DNA of 64,000 nt, taken from assembly GCA_963776565.1 (NCBI GenBank), contig CAVZNF010000008.1, forward strand, positions 1 through 64,000, written 5' to 3'. Both the position numbers and the translations under genes were made by a program. A model generated the notes under the pieces. The model was not told the DNA's origin. It saw only the letters and a program-made list of their open reading frames with translations, and searched no databases. Shown piece by piece: positions 53,613 through 63,893 of this stretch (positions are counted from its first letter, which is position 1; each line of letters starts with the position of its first letter). The stretch is from GMQP-bins7 sp963776565 (GTDB taxonomy: Bacteria > Actinomycetota > Thermoleophilia > Gaiellales > Gaiellaceae).

Positions 53613-55161
53613 CCGAGTCCTACGACGTCATCATCATCGGGACGGGCGCAGGCGGGGGAACCCTCGCCCGCCACCTCGCCCCTCCGGGAAGCGCATCCTC
53701 CTGCTCGAGCGTGGCGACTGGCTTCCGCGCGAGCCCCAGAACTGGTCGGACCAGGACGTGTTCGTGGACAACCGCTACGTCTCGCCGGACACGTGGTACG
53801 ACGCGAGCGGCAAGCCCTTCCAGCCGGGAGTGCACTACTTCGTCGGGGGCGCGACGAAGATGTACGGCGCGGCGCTGTACCGGCTTCGCAAGGAGGACTT
53901 CGGCGAGCTGCAGCATCACGACGGCATCTCTCCGGCCTGGCCGATCTCCTACGACGAGCTGGAGCCGTATTACACGCTCGCCGAGCAGCACTACCACGTC
54001 CATGGCGCGCGGGGAGAGGACCCGACCGAGCCTCCGTCGAGCGCGCCATACCCGCATCCCGCGGTGTCGCACGAGCCTCGGATCCAGCAGCTCGCCGACG
54101 ACCTCGCGGCCGCCGGCTACCGGCCGTTCCACGCGCCGTGCGGGATCATGCTCGACGAGTCGAACCCGCCGTTCTCGACCTGCATCCGCTGTGCGACCTG
54201 CGACGGCTTCCCGTGTCTCGTGCACGCGAAGTCCGACGCCGAGGTGCTGGGTGTTCGGCCCGCGCTCGAGCATTCGAACGTCACGCTGCTGACGAACGCG
54301 AGGGTCGCAAGGCTCGACACGAACGGCGAGGGCACGGCCGTCACCGAGGTCGTCGTCGATCGGGAGGGCGGGGAGGAGCGATTCTCGGCGGATGTCGTCG
54401 TGGTCGCGTGCGGGGCGGCCAACACGGCCAAGCTGCTCCTGGGGTCGGCGAACGAGAAGCACCCGAACGGGCTCGCGAACGGCTCCGATCAGGTCGGCCG
54501 CAACTACATGTTCCACGACTCGACGGCAGTCCTCGCGCTCTCACGCGAGGAGAACGCGACCGCGTACCAGAAGACGCTCGGGCTCAACGACTTCTACTTC
54601 GGTTTGGACGACTTCGAGTACCCGCTCGGGAACGTGCAGATGGTCGGCAAGTCGACGGCGCCGATGTTCCGCGGCGAGCGACCGCGGGATACGAAGCTCG
54701 CGCCCGAGTGGACGCTGGAGCGGATGGCACGTCACGCCATCGACTTCTGGCTGTCGACCGAGGATCTCCCGCGGCCGGAAAATCGGGTGACGGTCGACGA
54801 CGACGGGAACATCACGCTCACCTACGCGGAGACGAACCTCGAGCCCAAGAAGCGGCTCTACGCAAAGGTGAAGTCGATCCTCGGCGAGCTCGACATGAAC
54901 CCGGGCCACCTCATCCACCGCTTCGCGTACATGAAGAACGACATCCCGATCGCCGGCTGCGCGCACCAGGCGGGCACCGCCCGCTTCGGAACGGACCCGA
55001 GCGCGTCGGTGCTCGACGTGAACTGCAAGGCCCACGAGCTCGACAACCTGTACGTCGTCGACACGAGCGTCTTTCCGAGCATCGGCGCCGTGAATCCGGC
55101 GCTCACGGCGATGGCGAACTCACTCCGCGTCGGCGACCACCTGCTGGAGAGGCTGGCGTAG
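53609..55161 (+). CDS. GMC-family FAD oxidoreductase, one frameshift
   Basis: About 517 residues. The FAD-binding start YDVIIIGTGAGGGTLARHLA breaks at about 53690 and resumes RILLLERGDWLPREPQNW. Then VGGATKMYGAALYRLRKEDF, the Cys cluster STCIRCATCDGFPCLVHAKS typical of one bacterial GMC branch, and VVVVACGAANTAKLLLGSA follow, with the C-terminal HQAGTARFGTDPSASVLDVN and DTSVFPSIGAVNPALTAMAN (flavin-capping loop). Members oxidise sugars, polyols or alcohols. Substrate unknown; sugar or sugar alcohol would suit the operon. Confidence 0.88.
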
Positions 55162-55182
55162 GCCGGGAGCGCCAGGGGCTCG

Positions 55183-56379
55183 GTGGCGACGCAAACGGAG
55201 CGAAGGGTCGTCTATGCCGCGGGCATGGTGCAGGGCATCGCGCTCGTCACCTTCCCGGCGGCGAGCACGATCCTCACCGATCCGGCCGAGTACGACCTCT
55301 CGAGCACGCAGTACGGCACGCTCTTCCTGCCGCAGGTAATCACGGCGATCACAGCTGCGCTGCTCAGCTCGAGTCTCGGCGGCCGCATCGGGACGAAGCG
55401 CGTCTACCTCGTCGGGCTGGCGGCGAGTCTCGCCGCGATGGCGCTCCTCCTCGTGAGCTCGTTCCTGACGGGCGACGAGACGCTTGCCTACGTGCTCCTG
55501 CTCCTGGCGACGGCGTGTCTGGGTGCGGGGTTCGGCTTCGCGGTGCCTGCTCTGAACACGTTCACCGCTGCCTTCAACCCGGGTGCCGCCGACCGCTCGA
55601 TCCTCGTTCTGAATGCGCTCCTCGGGCTGGGCACCGTGCTCGCGCCCGTGTTCGTGGCGATCTTCGACGGCCTCGGCTTCTGGTGGGGACTGCCGCTCGT
55701 CGTCGGGGTGCTCCTGGTGCTGCTCCTCGTCGTGAGCTTCGGTCTCCCGCTGGCGGTGGAGGCAGCTCCTGCGACCGCGTCGTCCGAGCGTTCTGGGATT
55801 CCGCGCCGCTTCTGGGTGTACGCGGGCTTCGCCGTGCTCTACGGGATCTGCGAGACGGTCAACGGCAACTGGTCGCAGCTGGACATGACGGACCTCGGAG
55901 CGTCGACGACGGAGGCGTCCCTCACGCTGACGGCGTTCTGGGGGATGGTGACCCTCGGGCGTCTCCTCTTCGCCGCGGTGCAGCGCGTCTTCTCCGCCCG
56001 GCTGACGTACCACGTGCTGCCGTTCGTGCTCGCCGTGGCGTTCGTGCTCATCGCCCTGTTGCCCGACGACGAGCCGGTGCTGGGGATCCTCGCCTTCGCG
56101 CTCGCCGGCCTCGGCTGCTCAGCTCTCCTTCCGCTCACGATCAGCTTCGGCCAGTCGGAGCTCACGGCTTTCTCGGCTGCCGCTGCGGGTGGGATCATCG
56201 CCTTCTACCAGCTCGGCTACGGGATTGCCGCTTTCGGAACGGGACCGCTGCTGGATAGCGGCACGGAACTGTCCACCGTCTACGCGGTCGCCGCCGCGGT
56301 CGCCCTGGTGATGGGGCTGTGGTCGTTTGCGGTAGCGCGCCGTCCAGACTCGACCGCTGTCCACGCGCAGCCGGTGTGA
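55183..56379 (+). CDS. MFS transporter
   Basis: 398 residues, intact, 12 helices. GTG start 21 bases after the GMC gene. The conserved loop between helices 2 and 3 reads GGRIGTKRVYLVGL. The N-terminal ATQTERRVVYAAGMVQGIAL and the symmetric second half starting at about residue 205 (RFWVYAGFAVLYGICETVNG) resemble sugar-porter-like or fucose-permease-like MFS. It is placed between a GMC oxidoreductase and an aldose epimerase, so sugar uptake is the best guess. The stop overlaps the epimerase GTG. Confidence 0.8.
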   Translation: MATQTERRVVYAAGMVQGIALVTFPAASTILTDPAEYDLSSTQYGTLFLPQVITAITAALLSSSLGGRIGTKRVYLVGLAASLAAMALLLVSSFLTGDETLAYVLLLLATACLGAGFGFAVPALNTFTAAFNPGAADRSILVLNALLGLGTVLAPVFVAIFDGLGFWWGLPLVVGVLLVLLLVVSFGLPLAVEAAPATASSERSGIPRRFWVYAGFAVLYGICETVNGNWSQLDMTDLGASTTEASLTLTAFWGMVTLGRLLFAAVQRVFSARLTYHVLPFVLAVAFVLIALLPDDEPVLGILAFALAGLGCSALLPLTISFGQSELTAFSAAAAGGIIAFYQLGYGIAAFGTGPLLDSGTELSTVYAVAAAVALVMGLWSFAVARRPDSTAVHAQPV

Positions 56380-57328
56380 GCGTGACACCGCCGTCCGGCG
56401 AGCAGTTCGAGATCACGTTCGGCGACCAGCGGGCGGTCGCAGTCGAGGTCGGCGGCGGGCTCCGGACCTACTCCGTCGACGGACGAGGACATCGTCGACG
56501 GCTACGCGCTCGACGAGATGGCGACGGGTGGGCGAGGCCAGATGCTCATCCCATGGCCCAATCGTCTCCAGGACGGCAGCTACGAGTTCCAGGGTGTTCG
56601 ACATCAGCTGCCGCTGACGGAACCGGAGCATGCGAACGCGATCCACGGCCTCGTCCGCTGGGTTGCGTGGCACGTGCGAGAGCGAGAGCCGCACCGCGTC
56701 AAACTCGGACACGTTCTGCATCCGCAGCCTGGCTATCCCTTCTCGCTGGAGGTCGAGATCGAGTACGAGCTTTCGGAGCGCGGCCTCACGGTTCGGACGA
56801 CGGCGACGAACGTCGGGGCGGCGGCCTGTCCGTACGGAAGCGGGGCGCACCCGTATCTGACGCTGGGAACGGAGACGGTCGACGACATCGTGCTGCAGGT
56901 GCCGGCTCGAACGGCGCTCCGCTCCGACGATCGAGGCATCCCGGTCGGCACGGTCGCGGTCGAGGGTACGGAGCTCGACTACCGCTCTGCACGTCGGATC
57001 GGTGAGATGAAGCTCGACAACGGCTACACGGACCTCGAGCGCGACGAGGCAGGCCTCGCGCGCGTCGTCGCCGAGGGCCCCGACGGATCGGGTCGGACGC
57101 TGTGGGTCGACGAGGGCTACCCGTACGTCATGGTCTTCACCGGAGACATCCCCTCCGTGCAGCGTCGTGCGCTCGCGGTCGAACCGATGACGTGTCCCCC
57201 GAACGCATTCCGCAGCGGAGAGGGCTGTCGTCACTCTCGAGCCCGGCGATTCGCACACGGCCGCATGGGGCCTGTCACCGACGCATCGAGGTGAAAGAAT
57301 GAAGCGGCGTTGCAGCGTGAGCAGATGA
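56376..57328 (+). CDS. Aldose 1-epimerase family protein, two frameshifts
   Basis: About 316 residues. Galactose-mutarotase fold: GEQFEITFGDQRAVAVEVGG then a break near 56490, ARG-type GQMLIPWPNRLQDGSYEFQG (catalytic Arg region), NAIHGLVRWVAWHV (His), ACPYGSGAHPYLTLG (second His) and the C-terminal FTGDIPSVQRRALAVEPMTC (Glu). A break near 57225 gives AVVTLEPGDSHTAAWGLSPT. It interconverts sugar anomers, which may ready sugars for the GMC or Zwf enzymes. GTG start overlaps the MFS stop. Confidence 0.85.
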
Positions 57329-57344
57329 CCGGGCAGGAGACGTT

Positions 57345-58749
57345 GTGAGCTCGCTTGCAATCACGACGGTCGATCTCGCGCGCCTGCAGTTCGCGACGAC
57401 CTCGCTCTATCACTTCCTCTTCGTGCCGCTGACGCTCGGGCTCGCGCCGCTCGTCGCGACCATGCAGACGATCTGGTACCGCGGCGGGGACGAGGCCTGG
57501 CTCCGGCTCGCCCGCTTCTTCGGGACGCTCATGCTCATCAACTTCGCGATCGGCGTCGCGACGGGCCTCGTGCAGGAGTTCCAGTTCGGGATGAACTGGT
57601 CGATCTACTCGGAGTTCGTCGGTGACGTCTTCGGCGCACCGCTCGCGATCGAGGGACTCGCGGCTTTCATGCTCGAGTCGACGTTCCTCGGGCTCTGGAT
57701 CTTCGGCTGGGACCGGCTCTCGAAGCGCGTCCACCTCGCGACGGCGTGGCTGTTCGCCATCGGAAGCTGGGCGTCGGCGTTCTTCATCATCTCCGCGAAC
57801 TCCTGGATGCAGCGTCCCGTCGGCTCGACCGTCACCGACGGCCGGGCGGAGCTGACTGACGTCTGGGAGCTCTTCTCGAACCGTTTCGGCGATCTGGGCG
57901 TACATCCACGTGCTGCTCGTCGGTCTCACGACCGCCGCGGTCGTGATCTTCGGCGTCGCCTGCTGGCACCTCGTCCGCGGGCGGAACCAGGAGCTCTTCC
58001 GGCACGCGGCGAAGCTCGCGCTGATCGTCGGCGTCCCGATCTCGGCGCTGAACCTCGGCGTCGGCAGCCAGATGGGCGTCATCGTGACCGACTACCAGCC
58101 CATGAAGATCGCCTCGACGGAGGCGCAGTGGGACACGTGCCAGCCCTGCGCGTTCTCGCTCGTCCAGATCGGCGGCTTCACGGAGGACGACCAGACGCCG
58201 TCGTTCTCGATCCAGGTCCCGCACCTCCTGTCGATCCTCGCGACCCTTTCCTGGGATGGCGAGGTGCAGGGGATGAACGAGCTCCAGAAGCAAGACGAGC
58301 GACAGTACGGCCGGGGAGAGAGCTACATCCCACCGGTGCGTACGACGTACTGGAGCATGCGGATCATGGCGTACGCCGGAACGCTTGTCTTCCTTATCTT
58401 CGCGCTGGGCGCGTTCCTGTACCGGCGCGGGACGCTGGCGTCCAAGCGTTGGTTCCTCTGGCTCGGCGTCGCGGCGATCCCGCTCCCGTACGCTGCCGCG
58501 CTCGCCGGCTGGGTGCTCTCGGAGGTCGGCCGGCAGCCGTGGATCGTGTGGGGCTTGCTGAAGACAGCGGACGCCAACTCTCCGAGCGTCTCGACGGCCA
58601 CGATTGCCACCAGCCTGGGCGTCTTCGTCGTCCTGTACGTCGCGCTCCTGATCGTGGACGTCGTTCTCATGCGCCGGTACGCACGTGTCGACCCGCCCGA
58701 GGTCGGCGGGGAAGGTGACGAGTTCGCGCTCCCGGCGGTCACGTACTGA
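57345..58749 (+). CDS. cydA: Cytochrome bd ubiquinol oxidase subunit I, one frameshift
   Basis: About 467 residues, nine helices. LARLQFATTSLYHFLFVPLT carries the His ligand of heme b595/d near the N-terminus. GWASAFFIISANSWMQRPVG precedes a break near 57895. AYIHVLLVGLTTAAVVIFGV holds the heme b558 His, and LSEVGRQPWIVWGLLKTADA is the GRQPW signature. The Q-loop region (about 230-320) is short, the non-E. coli type. GTG start with CAGGAGA upstream. With CydB it reduces O2 to water using quinol from NDH-2. Confidence 0.94.
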
Positions 58750-59765
58750 TGGATCTCGAGACCTTCTGGTTCTGCCTGATCGTGGTCGTGTGGGCCATGT
58801 ACTTCCTTCTGGAGGGGTTCGACTTCGGCGTGGGCATGCTGCTTCCGTTCGTCCCTCGCTCGGACGAGGAGCGCAGTCACGCTCTGCGGACGATCGGACC
58901 GGTCTGGGACGGGAACGAGGTCTGGCTCGTCGTCGCCGGAGGAGCGACGTTCGCGGCCTTCCCGGCCTGGTACGCGACGATGTTCTCGGGCTTCTACCTC
59001 GCGCTCCTGCTCATCCTCGTCTGCCTCATCGTCCGAGTCGTGTCGTTCGAGTGGCGCGCGAAGAGCGAGACGGCGGGTTGGCGGGCGACGTGGACCTGGG
59101 CGAACACGATCGGGAGTTTCGGCGCGTCGCTTCTGTGGGGGATCGGCCTGTCGTGCCTGCTCTACGGCGTTCCGATCGACTCGGACGGCGACTTCACCGG
59201 CAATCTCCTGGATCTCTTCAGTCCGTACAGCGTGTTCGCCGGCGTCGCGGTCGTCGCGCTGTTCGCGTTCCACGGGGCGACGTTCCTCACGCTCCGCACG
59301 ACGGGAGAACTGCGCGCCCGCGCCGAGGCCGTCGCGCGACGGCTTGCGATCCCCGGCGCGGTGCTCGCCGCCGCATACCTCGTCTGGACGGTCGTGATCG
59401 CCATGGACCGCAACGACAAGGATCTCTTCCCACCGGCACTCCCGGCGGCCCTCGGCATCGTGGCGCTCGCCCTCGCGGTCGTGTTCGTCCTCACGGGGAG
59501 CTACGGGCGCGCGTTCGCAACGACCGCGCTGGCTGCGATCTCGCTGGTCGCAACGCTCTTCGTGAGCCTGTACCCCCGCGTCATGGTCTCGAGCACCGAC
59601 TTCGAGAACAGCCTGACCGTGGATGGGGCCGCTTCGTCGCACTACGCGCTCCAGGTGATGAGCGTCGTGGCGTTGATCTTCGTCCCGCTCGTGCTCCTGT
59701 ACCAGGGCTGGACGTACTACGTGTTCCGCGCGCGCGTCGGTAGCGAACGAGTCGACGCCGTCTAG
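58749..59765 (+). CDS. cydB: Cytochrome bd ubiquinol oxidase subunit II
   Basis: 338 residues, intact, eight to nine helices. The N-terminus LETFWFCLIVVVWAMYFLLE then GFDFGVGMLLPFV is the classic CydB start; TIGPVWDGNEVWLVVAGGAT follows. It binds no heme itself but pairs with CydA. The ATG overlaps the cydA stop by one base (TGATG). cydD starts 10 bases after its stop. Confidence 0.95.
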   Translation: MDLETFWFCLIVVVWAMYFLLEGFDFGVGMLLPFVPRSDEERSHALRTIGPVWDGNEVWLVVAGGATFAAFPAWYATMFSGFYLALLLILVCLIVRVVSFEWRAKSETAGWRATWTWANTIGSFGASLLWGIGLSCLLYGVPIDSDGDFTGNLLDLFSPYSVFAGVAVVALFAFHGATFLTLRTTGELRARAEAVARRLAIPGAVLAAAYLVWTVVIAMDRNDKDLFPPALPAALGIVALALAVVFVLTGSYGRAFATTALAAISLVATLFVSLYPRVMVSSTDFENSLTVDGAASSHYALQVMSVVALIFVPLVLLYQGWTYYVFRARVGSERVDAV

Positions 59766-59775
59766 CCTCTCTCGC

Positions 59776-61428
59776 GTGCGTGTCCTCGACCCGCGCTTGT
59801 ACCAGCGCGCGCGTGCCGTGCGAACGCTGCTCGTGGTCGACTCCGTGCTTGCGGTTGTGGTGGCGCTGCTCGTGCTGGCACAGGCCTTCCTGCTCGCGCG
59901 CGTCGCGGCCCGCGCGTTCGGCGGGTCGTCGCTCGACGACGTAGCCCCGGCTCTCGTCCTGCTGGGGCTCGTCGTCATTGCTCGGGCAGCGGGGGCATGG
60001 GGCTTCGAGGTCGCCGGGAGGCGGGCCGCGGCCGAGGTCGTCTCGCAGCTGCGCCTCGACGTCGTCGACGCGAGGCTCCGTCGCCGCCCCGCAGCTCTCG
60101 ACGGGACGCAGACCTCCGAGGTGACGACGGCGGCCGTCACGGGTGTCGACGCGCTCGAGGCGACCTTCGCGCGATACCTCCCGCAGATCGTGCTCGCCGC
60201 CGTCGTCCCGATCGCGGTCCTGGCGATCGTGGTGTCGATCGATCCGCTGGCCGCCGGCGTGATGGTCCTGACGCTTCCGCTCGTCCCGGTCTTCATGTGG
60301 CTCGTGGGCCGGCAGACCGCTCGGAAGGCGCGTGAGCGCTGGCAGGCGCTGGCGCTGCTCTCGAACCACTTCCTCGACGTCGTGCGGGGGCTGCCGACGC
60401 TCCGGGCCTTCAACCGCGGAGCCGTTCAGGCAGAGCGCATCGCGAGCGTGAGCGACGAGTACCGCAGGACGACGATGGGGACGCTGCGGCTCGCGTTCCT
60501 GTCCGGCGCCATCCTGGAGCTCGCTGCGACGCTCGGGATCGCGCTGGTCGCCGTCGTCGTCGGGGTTCGGCTCGCCGAAGGGAACATCGGCTTCGAGGCG
60601 GCGCTGACCGTGCTCGTGCTAACTCCTGAGCTCTACCTGCCGATCAGGAACCTCGCGGCCCAGTGGCATGCGAGCGCCGACGGCGCCGCCGTCGCAGAGC
60701 GACTTCTCGACCTGTCGGAGGCTCCCGCGGTCGCCGTCGAGTCGGTTCGGCTTCCGAGTGCGGCGCTCGCGCCGATCGCGTTCGAGCGGGTCTCGTACCG
60801 GTACCCGACACGTGAGCTCGACGTGCTCCGCGACGTCGAGCTCGTGATCGAGCCGGGCGAGAGTGTCGCGATCGTCGGGCCGAGCGGCGCGGGGAAGTCC
60901 ACGCTGCTGTCTCTCCTCATGCGTTTCGCCGAGCCGTCGTCCGGCCGGATTCTCGTCGGCGGCGACGACCTCGCCGGCATCGATCCGAAGGCGTGGCGCC
61001 GCCTCACGGCGTACGTGCCACAGCAGCCGACGCTCTTCCGGGGGACCGTCGCGGACAACATCAGGCTCGGCGCGCCCGCTGCGGCCGACGAGGAGGTCCG
61101 CGCCGCAGCGACTCTCGCCCGCGCGCACGAGTTCGTCAACGCGCTTCCCGACGGATACGAGACGGTGGTCGGCGAAGGAGGACGTGCCCTCTCGGCGGGG
61201 GAGAGGCGACGCGTCGCGCTCGCGCGCGCGTTCCTGCGGGACGCGCCGCTGGTGCTACTGGACGAGCCGACGGCCGACCTCGATCCGGAGAGCGCGTCGA
61301 TCGTCGCCGACGCGATCGACGTGCTGCGAGAGGGAAGGACGCTCGTCCTCGTAGCGCACCGTCCCGAGCTCGCCGAGCGTGCCGACCGGATCGTCCGCAT
61401 CGGCGCCGTGGCGGAGGCCGTCGCGTGA
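59776..61428 (+). CDS. cydD: Heterodimeric ABC exporter CydD
   Basis: 550 residues: six helices (about 15-300) and a nucleotide-binding domain. Walker A is IVGPSGAGKSTLLSLL, the signature is the degenerate ALSAGERRRVALARAF, Walker B is LVLLDEPTADLD. CydDC exports cysteine/glutathione-type thiols or handles heme and is needed to assemble cytochrome bd. LSAGE in place of LSGGQ is common in CydD. GTG start; GTGA overlap with cydC. Confidence 0.94.
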   Translation: MRVLDPRLYQRARAVRTLLVVDSVLAVVVALLVLAQAFLLARVAARAFGGSSLDDVAPALVLLGLVVIARAAGAWGFEVAGRRAAAEVVSQLRLDVVDARLRRRPAALDGTQTSEVTTAAVTGVDALEATFARYLPQIVLAAVVPIAVLAIVVSIDPLAAGVMVLTLPLVPVFMWLVGRQTARKARERWQALALLSNHFLDVVRGLPTLRAFNRGAVQAERIASVSDEYRRTTMGTLRLAFLSGAILELAATLGIALVAVVVGVRLAEGNIGFEAALTVLVLTPELYLPIRNLAAQWHASADGAAVAERLLDLSEAPAVAVESVRLPSAALAPIAFERVSYRYPTRELDVLRDVELVIEPGESVAIVGPSGAGKSTLLSLLMRFAEPSSGRILVGGDDLAGIDPKAWRRLTAYVPQQPTLFRGTVADNIRLGAPAAADEEVRAAATLARAHEFVNALPDGYETVVGEGGRALSAGERRRVALARAFLRDAPLVLLDEPTADLDPESASIVADAIDVLREGRTLVLVAHRPELAERADRIVRIGAVAEAVA

Positions 61429-63065
61429 GAACGACCCGTCGCTTGCTCGGGCTTGCCGGCATGCCCCGCGGCCGGATGGCGCTCGCCCTGGTGCTCGGGG
61501 CGCTCGCCGTGGGTTTCGGGGTCGCGCTGATGACCGCCGCCGGCTATCTCATCTCGCGGGCGGCCGAGCAGCCGCCGATCCTCGCGTTGACGACGACGAT
61601 CGTCGTCGTTCGCTTCTTCGCGCTCGCGCGGCCGCTGGCGCGCTACCTCGAGCGTCTGGCGTCCCACGATCTCGCGCTCCGCGCGCTCGGCCGGATCCGC
61701 TCGACCGTCTACCGGGACATCGAGCCGCTCGCGCCGGGCGAGCTCGACGCGTACCGGCGCGGCGACCTCGTGAACCGGCTGGTCGCCGACGTCGACGCGC
61801 TTCAAGGGCTCTACGTCCGTGGGATCGGGCCGCCGCTCGTCGCGCTCGTCGTGTCGACGGCCTGTGTTGTCGCGACGGCCGTCGTCCTACCCGCGGCAGC
61901 CGTCGTGCTGGCGCTCGGCCTCGCGCTCGGGGGAGTTGCCGTGCCGCTGCTCGCCGGGCGGCTGTCGCGTTTCGTGGGCCGGCGGCAAGCCGCTGCGCGA
62001 GGTGAGCTCGCCGCCGAGCTCGCGGAGATCCTGCGCGGTGCTCCCGAGCTGGCCGCGTACGGTCGGGAGGACGACGCATTCGCTCGTGTCGCGTCCGCCG
62101 ACGCGGAGCTCCGCCGGCTCGCCCGGCGGGACGCATTCGTCTCCGGCGTCGCAGACGCGGCCCTGGTACTCGTGGCCGGGCTGACGCTCGTCGGGGTGCT
62201 CGCGCTCGCGGTCGCCGCGCACGAGACCGGGACGCTCGATCGCGTGCTGGTGGCGACGCTGGCGCTGCTCGCGCTGTCCTCGTTCGACGCAGTGGCGCCA
62301 CTCCCGGCCGCCGCACGCGAGCTTCCGTCGACCCTCGCGTCCGGCGCGCGCGTGCTCGAGCTCACCGGCCGCATGCCGGCGATCACGGACCCTCTGGCTC
62401 CAGTGCCGGCCCCGAGCGCGCCGGTCGCGGTCGCGCTCGAGGACGTGACGGCACGCTATGGCGACGGACCGGCAGTCCTCGACGGCCTGACGCTCACCAT
62501 CGAGCCCGGGCAACGCGTTGCCCTGGTCGGGCCGAGCGGCGCGGGCAAGACGACCGTCACGAACCTCTTCCTCCGATTCCTCGACCCCGAGCGCGGCCGC
62601 GTCACCATCGGAGGCCGCGACGCGCGCGAGCTACGTCTGGAGGACGTTCGGCGCACGTTCGCGCTCGCCGGCCAGGAGGCGCACGTCTTCGCCTCGTCCA
62701 TCCGCGAGAACCTCAAGCTCGGCCGACCGGACGCGACCGACGACGAGCTCGTCGACGCCCTGCGGCGTGCGCGGCTCGCCGACTGGGTCGAGTCGCTTCC
62801 GGAAGGGCTGGACGCGCTCGTGGGGGAGGAGGGAGGGCGGCTCTCCGGCGGTCAGCGGCAGCGGCTCGTCGTCGCACGGGCCCTTCTCGCGGACGCGCCG
62901 GTGCTCCTCCTCGACGAGCCGACGGCACACCTCGACCCGGACACGGCGGAGGCGCTCGTCGCGGACGTGTTCGACGCCGCAGGCGACCGCTCCGTCCTTC
63001 TGATCACGCACCGCCCGGAGGGGCTCGACCTCGTCGACGAGATCGTTTCGCTCGCGGCGCGCTAG
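61425..63065 (+). CDS. cydC: Heterodimeric ABC exporter CydC
   Basis: 546 residues. The membrane part holds helices at about 15-300, with YLISRAAEQPPILALTTTIV and RFFALARPLARYLERLASHD, the family signature of CydC. The ATPase has LVGPSGAGKTTVTNLF, RLSGGQRQRLVVARALL and VLLLDEPTAHLD, a complete catalytic set. GTG start overlaps the cydD stop. It ends the cyd part of the operon; its stop overlaps that of the convergent zinc-ribbon gene. Confidence 0.94.
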   Translation: MRTTRRLLGLAGMPRGRMALALVLGALAVGFGVALMTAAGYLISRAAEQPPILALTTTIVVVRFFALARPLARYLERLASHDLALRALGRIRSTVYRDIEPLAPGELDAYRRGDLVNRLVADVDALQGLYVRGIGPPLVALVVSTACVVATAVVLPAAAVVLALGLALGGVAVPLLAGRLSRFVGRRQAAARGELAAELAEILRGAPELAAYGREDDAFARVASADAELRRLARRDAFVSGVADAALVLVAGLTLVGVLALAVAAHETGTLDRVLVATLALLALSSFDAVAPLPAAARELPSTLASGARVLELTGRMPAITDPLAPVPAPSAPVAVALEDVTARYGDGPAVLDGLTLTIEPGQRVALVGPSGAGKTTVTNLFLRFLDPERGRVTIGGRDARELRLEDVRRTFALAGQEAHVFASSIRENLKLGRPDATDDELVDALRRARLADWVESLPEGLDALVGEEGGRLSGGQRQRLVVARALLADAPVLLLDEPTAHLDPDTAEALVADVFDAAGDRSVLLITHRPEGLDLVDEIVSLAAR

Positions 63066-63235
63066 GACTCGTCGTCGTCGCGCGGTCGGGACGCGATCCA
63101 GCCGCAGCTGCGGACAGGCGAAGACGGCGATGACGATGCCGCCCAGAGGGCTCGTCTCCGCCTCCTCGCGCGTCGTCGGCTCCCGGAGCTTGTCGCCTGG
63201 TGGTTCATCGCGGCGCCGCAGCGCGGGCAGGTCAT
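63062..63235 (-). CDS. Small zinc-ribbon protein, two compensating frameshifts
   Basis: About 57 residues, visible only by joining frames: MTCPRCGAAMNHQA, then DKLREPTTREEAETSPLGGI and VIAVFACPQ, then CGWIASRPRDDDES and TAG at 63062. Two knuckles, CPRC and CPQC, would bind one Zn2+. Breaks lie near 63195 and 63110. It starts 8 bases after the end of the FMN reductase gene and probably shares its transcript. The function is unknown. Confidence 0.55.
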   Translation of the reverse strand: MTCPRCGAAMNHQATSSGSRRRARRRRRALWAASSSPSSPVRSCGWIASRPRDDDES

Positions 63236-63243
63236 CTCGGGCT

Positions 63244-63824
63244 TCAGACGGCTCTCCGATGGTGACGTGCTCGCGGCCGTGCCGCAGGGTCTCCGCCATC
63301 CAGACGAGCTCGTCGAGGAACTTCTCGATCGCGAGGAACGAGTCGTCCACGAGGCTGCCGTCCTCGTCGAAGCGGCTGCGCGACATTGTTGACGTTCACG
63401 TCCCAGAAGATCGTGACGAGGCCGAGCTCGCGGAGCACCGGCAGCAGGTTCTGGATCACTCGCGCGCCGCCGAAGATCCCTGCCGAGACGCCCACGACCC
63501 CCGCAGCCTTGTGGATGTACTCCGTCAGGTTCGTGTCGAGCACGTGCTTAGCAGACCTGGGTAGCCGTGGTTGTACTCCGGGGCGACGATGACGAGCGCG
63601 TCGGCGCGGTTCATCGTGTCCGCGAACGCGGGATCCTTCGCTGCCTCGCCGGCATCGTCGGACGGGATCGGGAGAGTCGCGACGTCCAGAAGCTCGGTCT
63701 CGATCCCGGTGCCGCTTGAGTCATTCGCTCGTGGATGAGCCGCGCCGCGTGCTCGCTCATCCGTCCCTGCCTCGGTGTGCCGAGGATGACGGGGACGAAC
63801 AGCGGCCGGGCGACGCTGTCTCAT
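63244..63824 (-). CDS. NADPH-dependent FMN reductase-like flavoprotein, several frameshifts
   Basis: About 195 residues. The repaired order is RPLFVPVILGTPRQGRMSEH (FMN phosphate loop), SGTGIETELLDVATLPIPS, NRADALVIVAPEYNHGYPGL (flavin-binding PEYN motif), LDTNLTEYIHKAAGVVGVSA then FGGARVIQNLLPVLRELGLV, and DEDGSLVDDSFLAIEKFLDE then LVWMAETLRHGREHVTI. Breaks are near 63385, 63545 and 63720, and the exact 3' end is unsure. Members reduce FMN or quinones. TAACGT at 63832-63837 is 7 bases before the ATG, a leaderless promoter. Confidence 0.75.
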
Positions 63825-63831
63825 CGCGTGG

Positions 63832-63837
63832 ACGTTA
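63832..63837 (-). promoter_or_regulatory. -10 hexamer TAACGT for the FMN reductase
   Basis: TAACGT on the minus strand ends 7 bases before the ATG at 63824, as in the other leaderless genes here. Confidence 0.45.
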
Positions 63838-63878
63838 CAAGGCGCCGTGACGTCGTTGCGACCGTCCGCGCGACGGCG

Positions 63879-63884
63879 TAGGCT
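63879..63884 (+). promoter_or_regulatory. -10 hexamer TAGGCT for the DMT transporter
   Basis: TAGGCT stands 9 bases before the GTG at 63894, facing the FMN reductase promoter. Confidence 0.4.
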
Positions 63885-63893
63885 CCAGCGACC

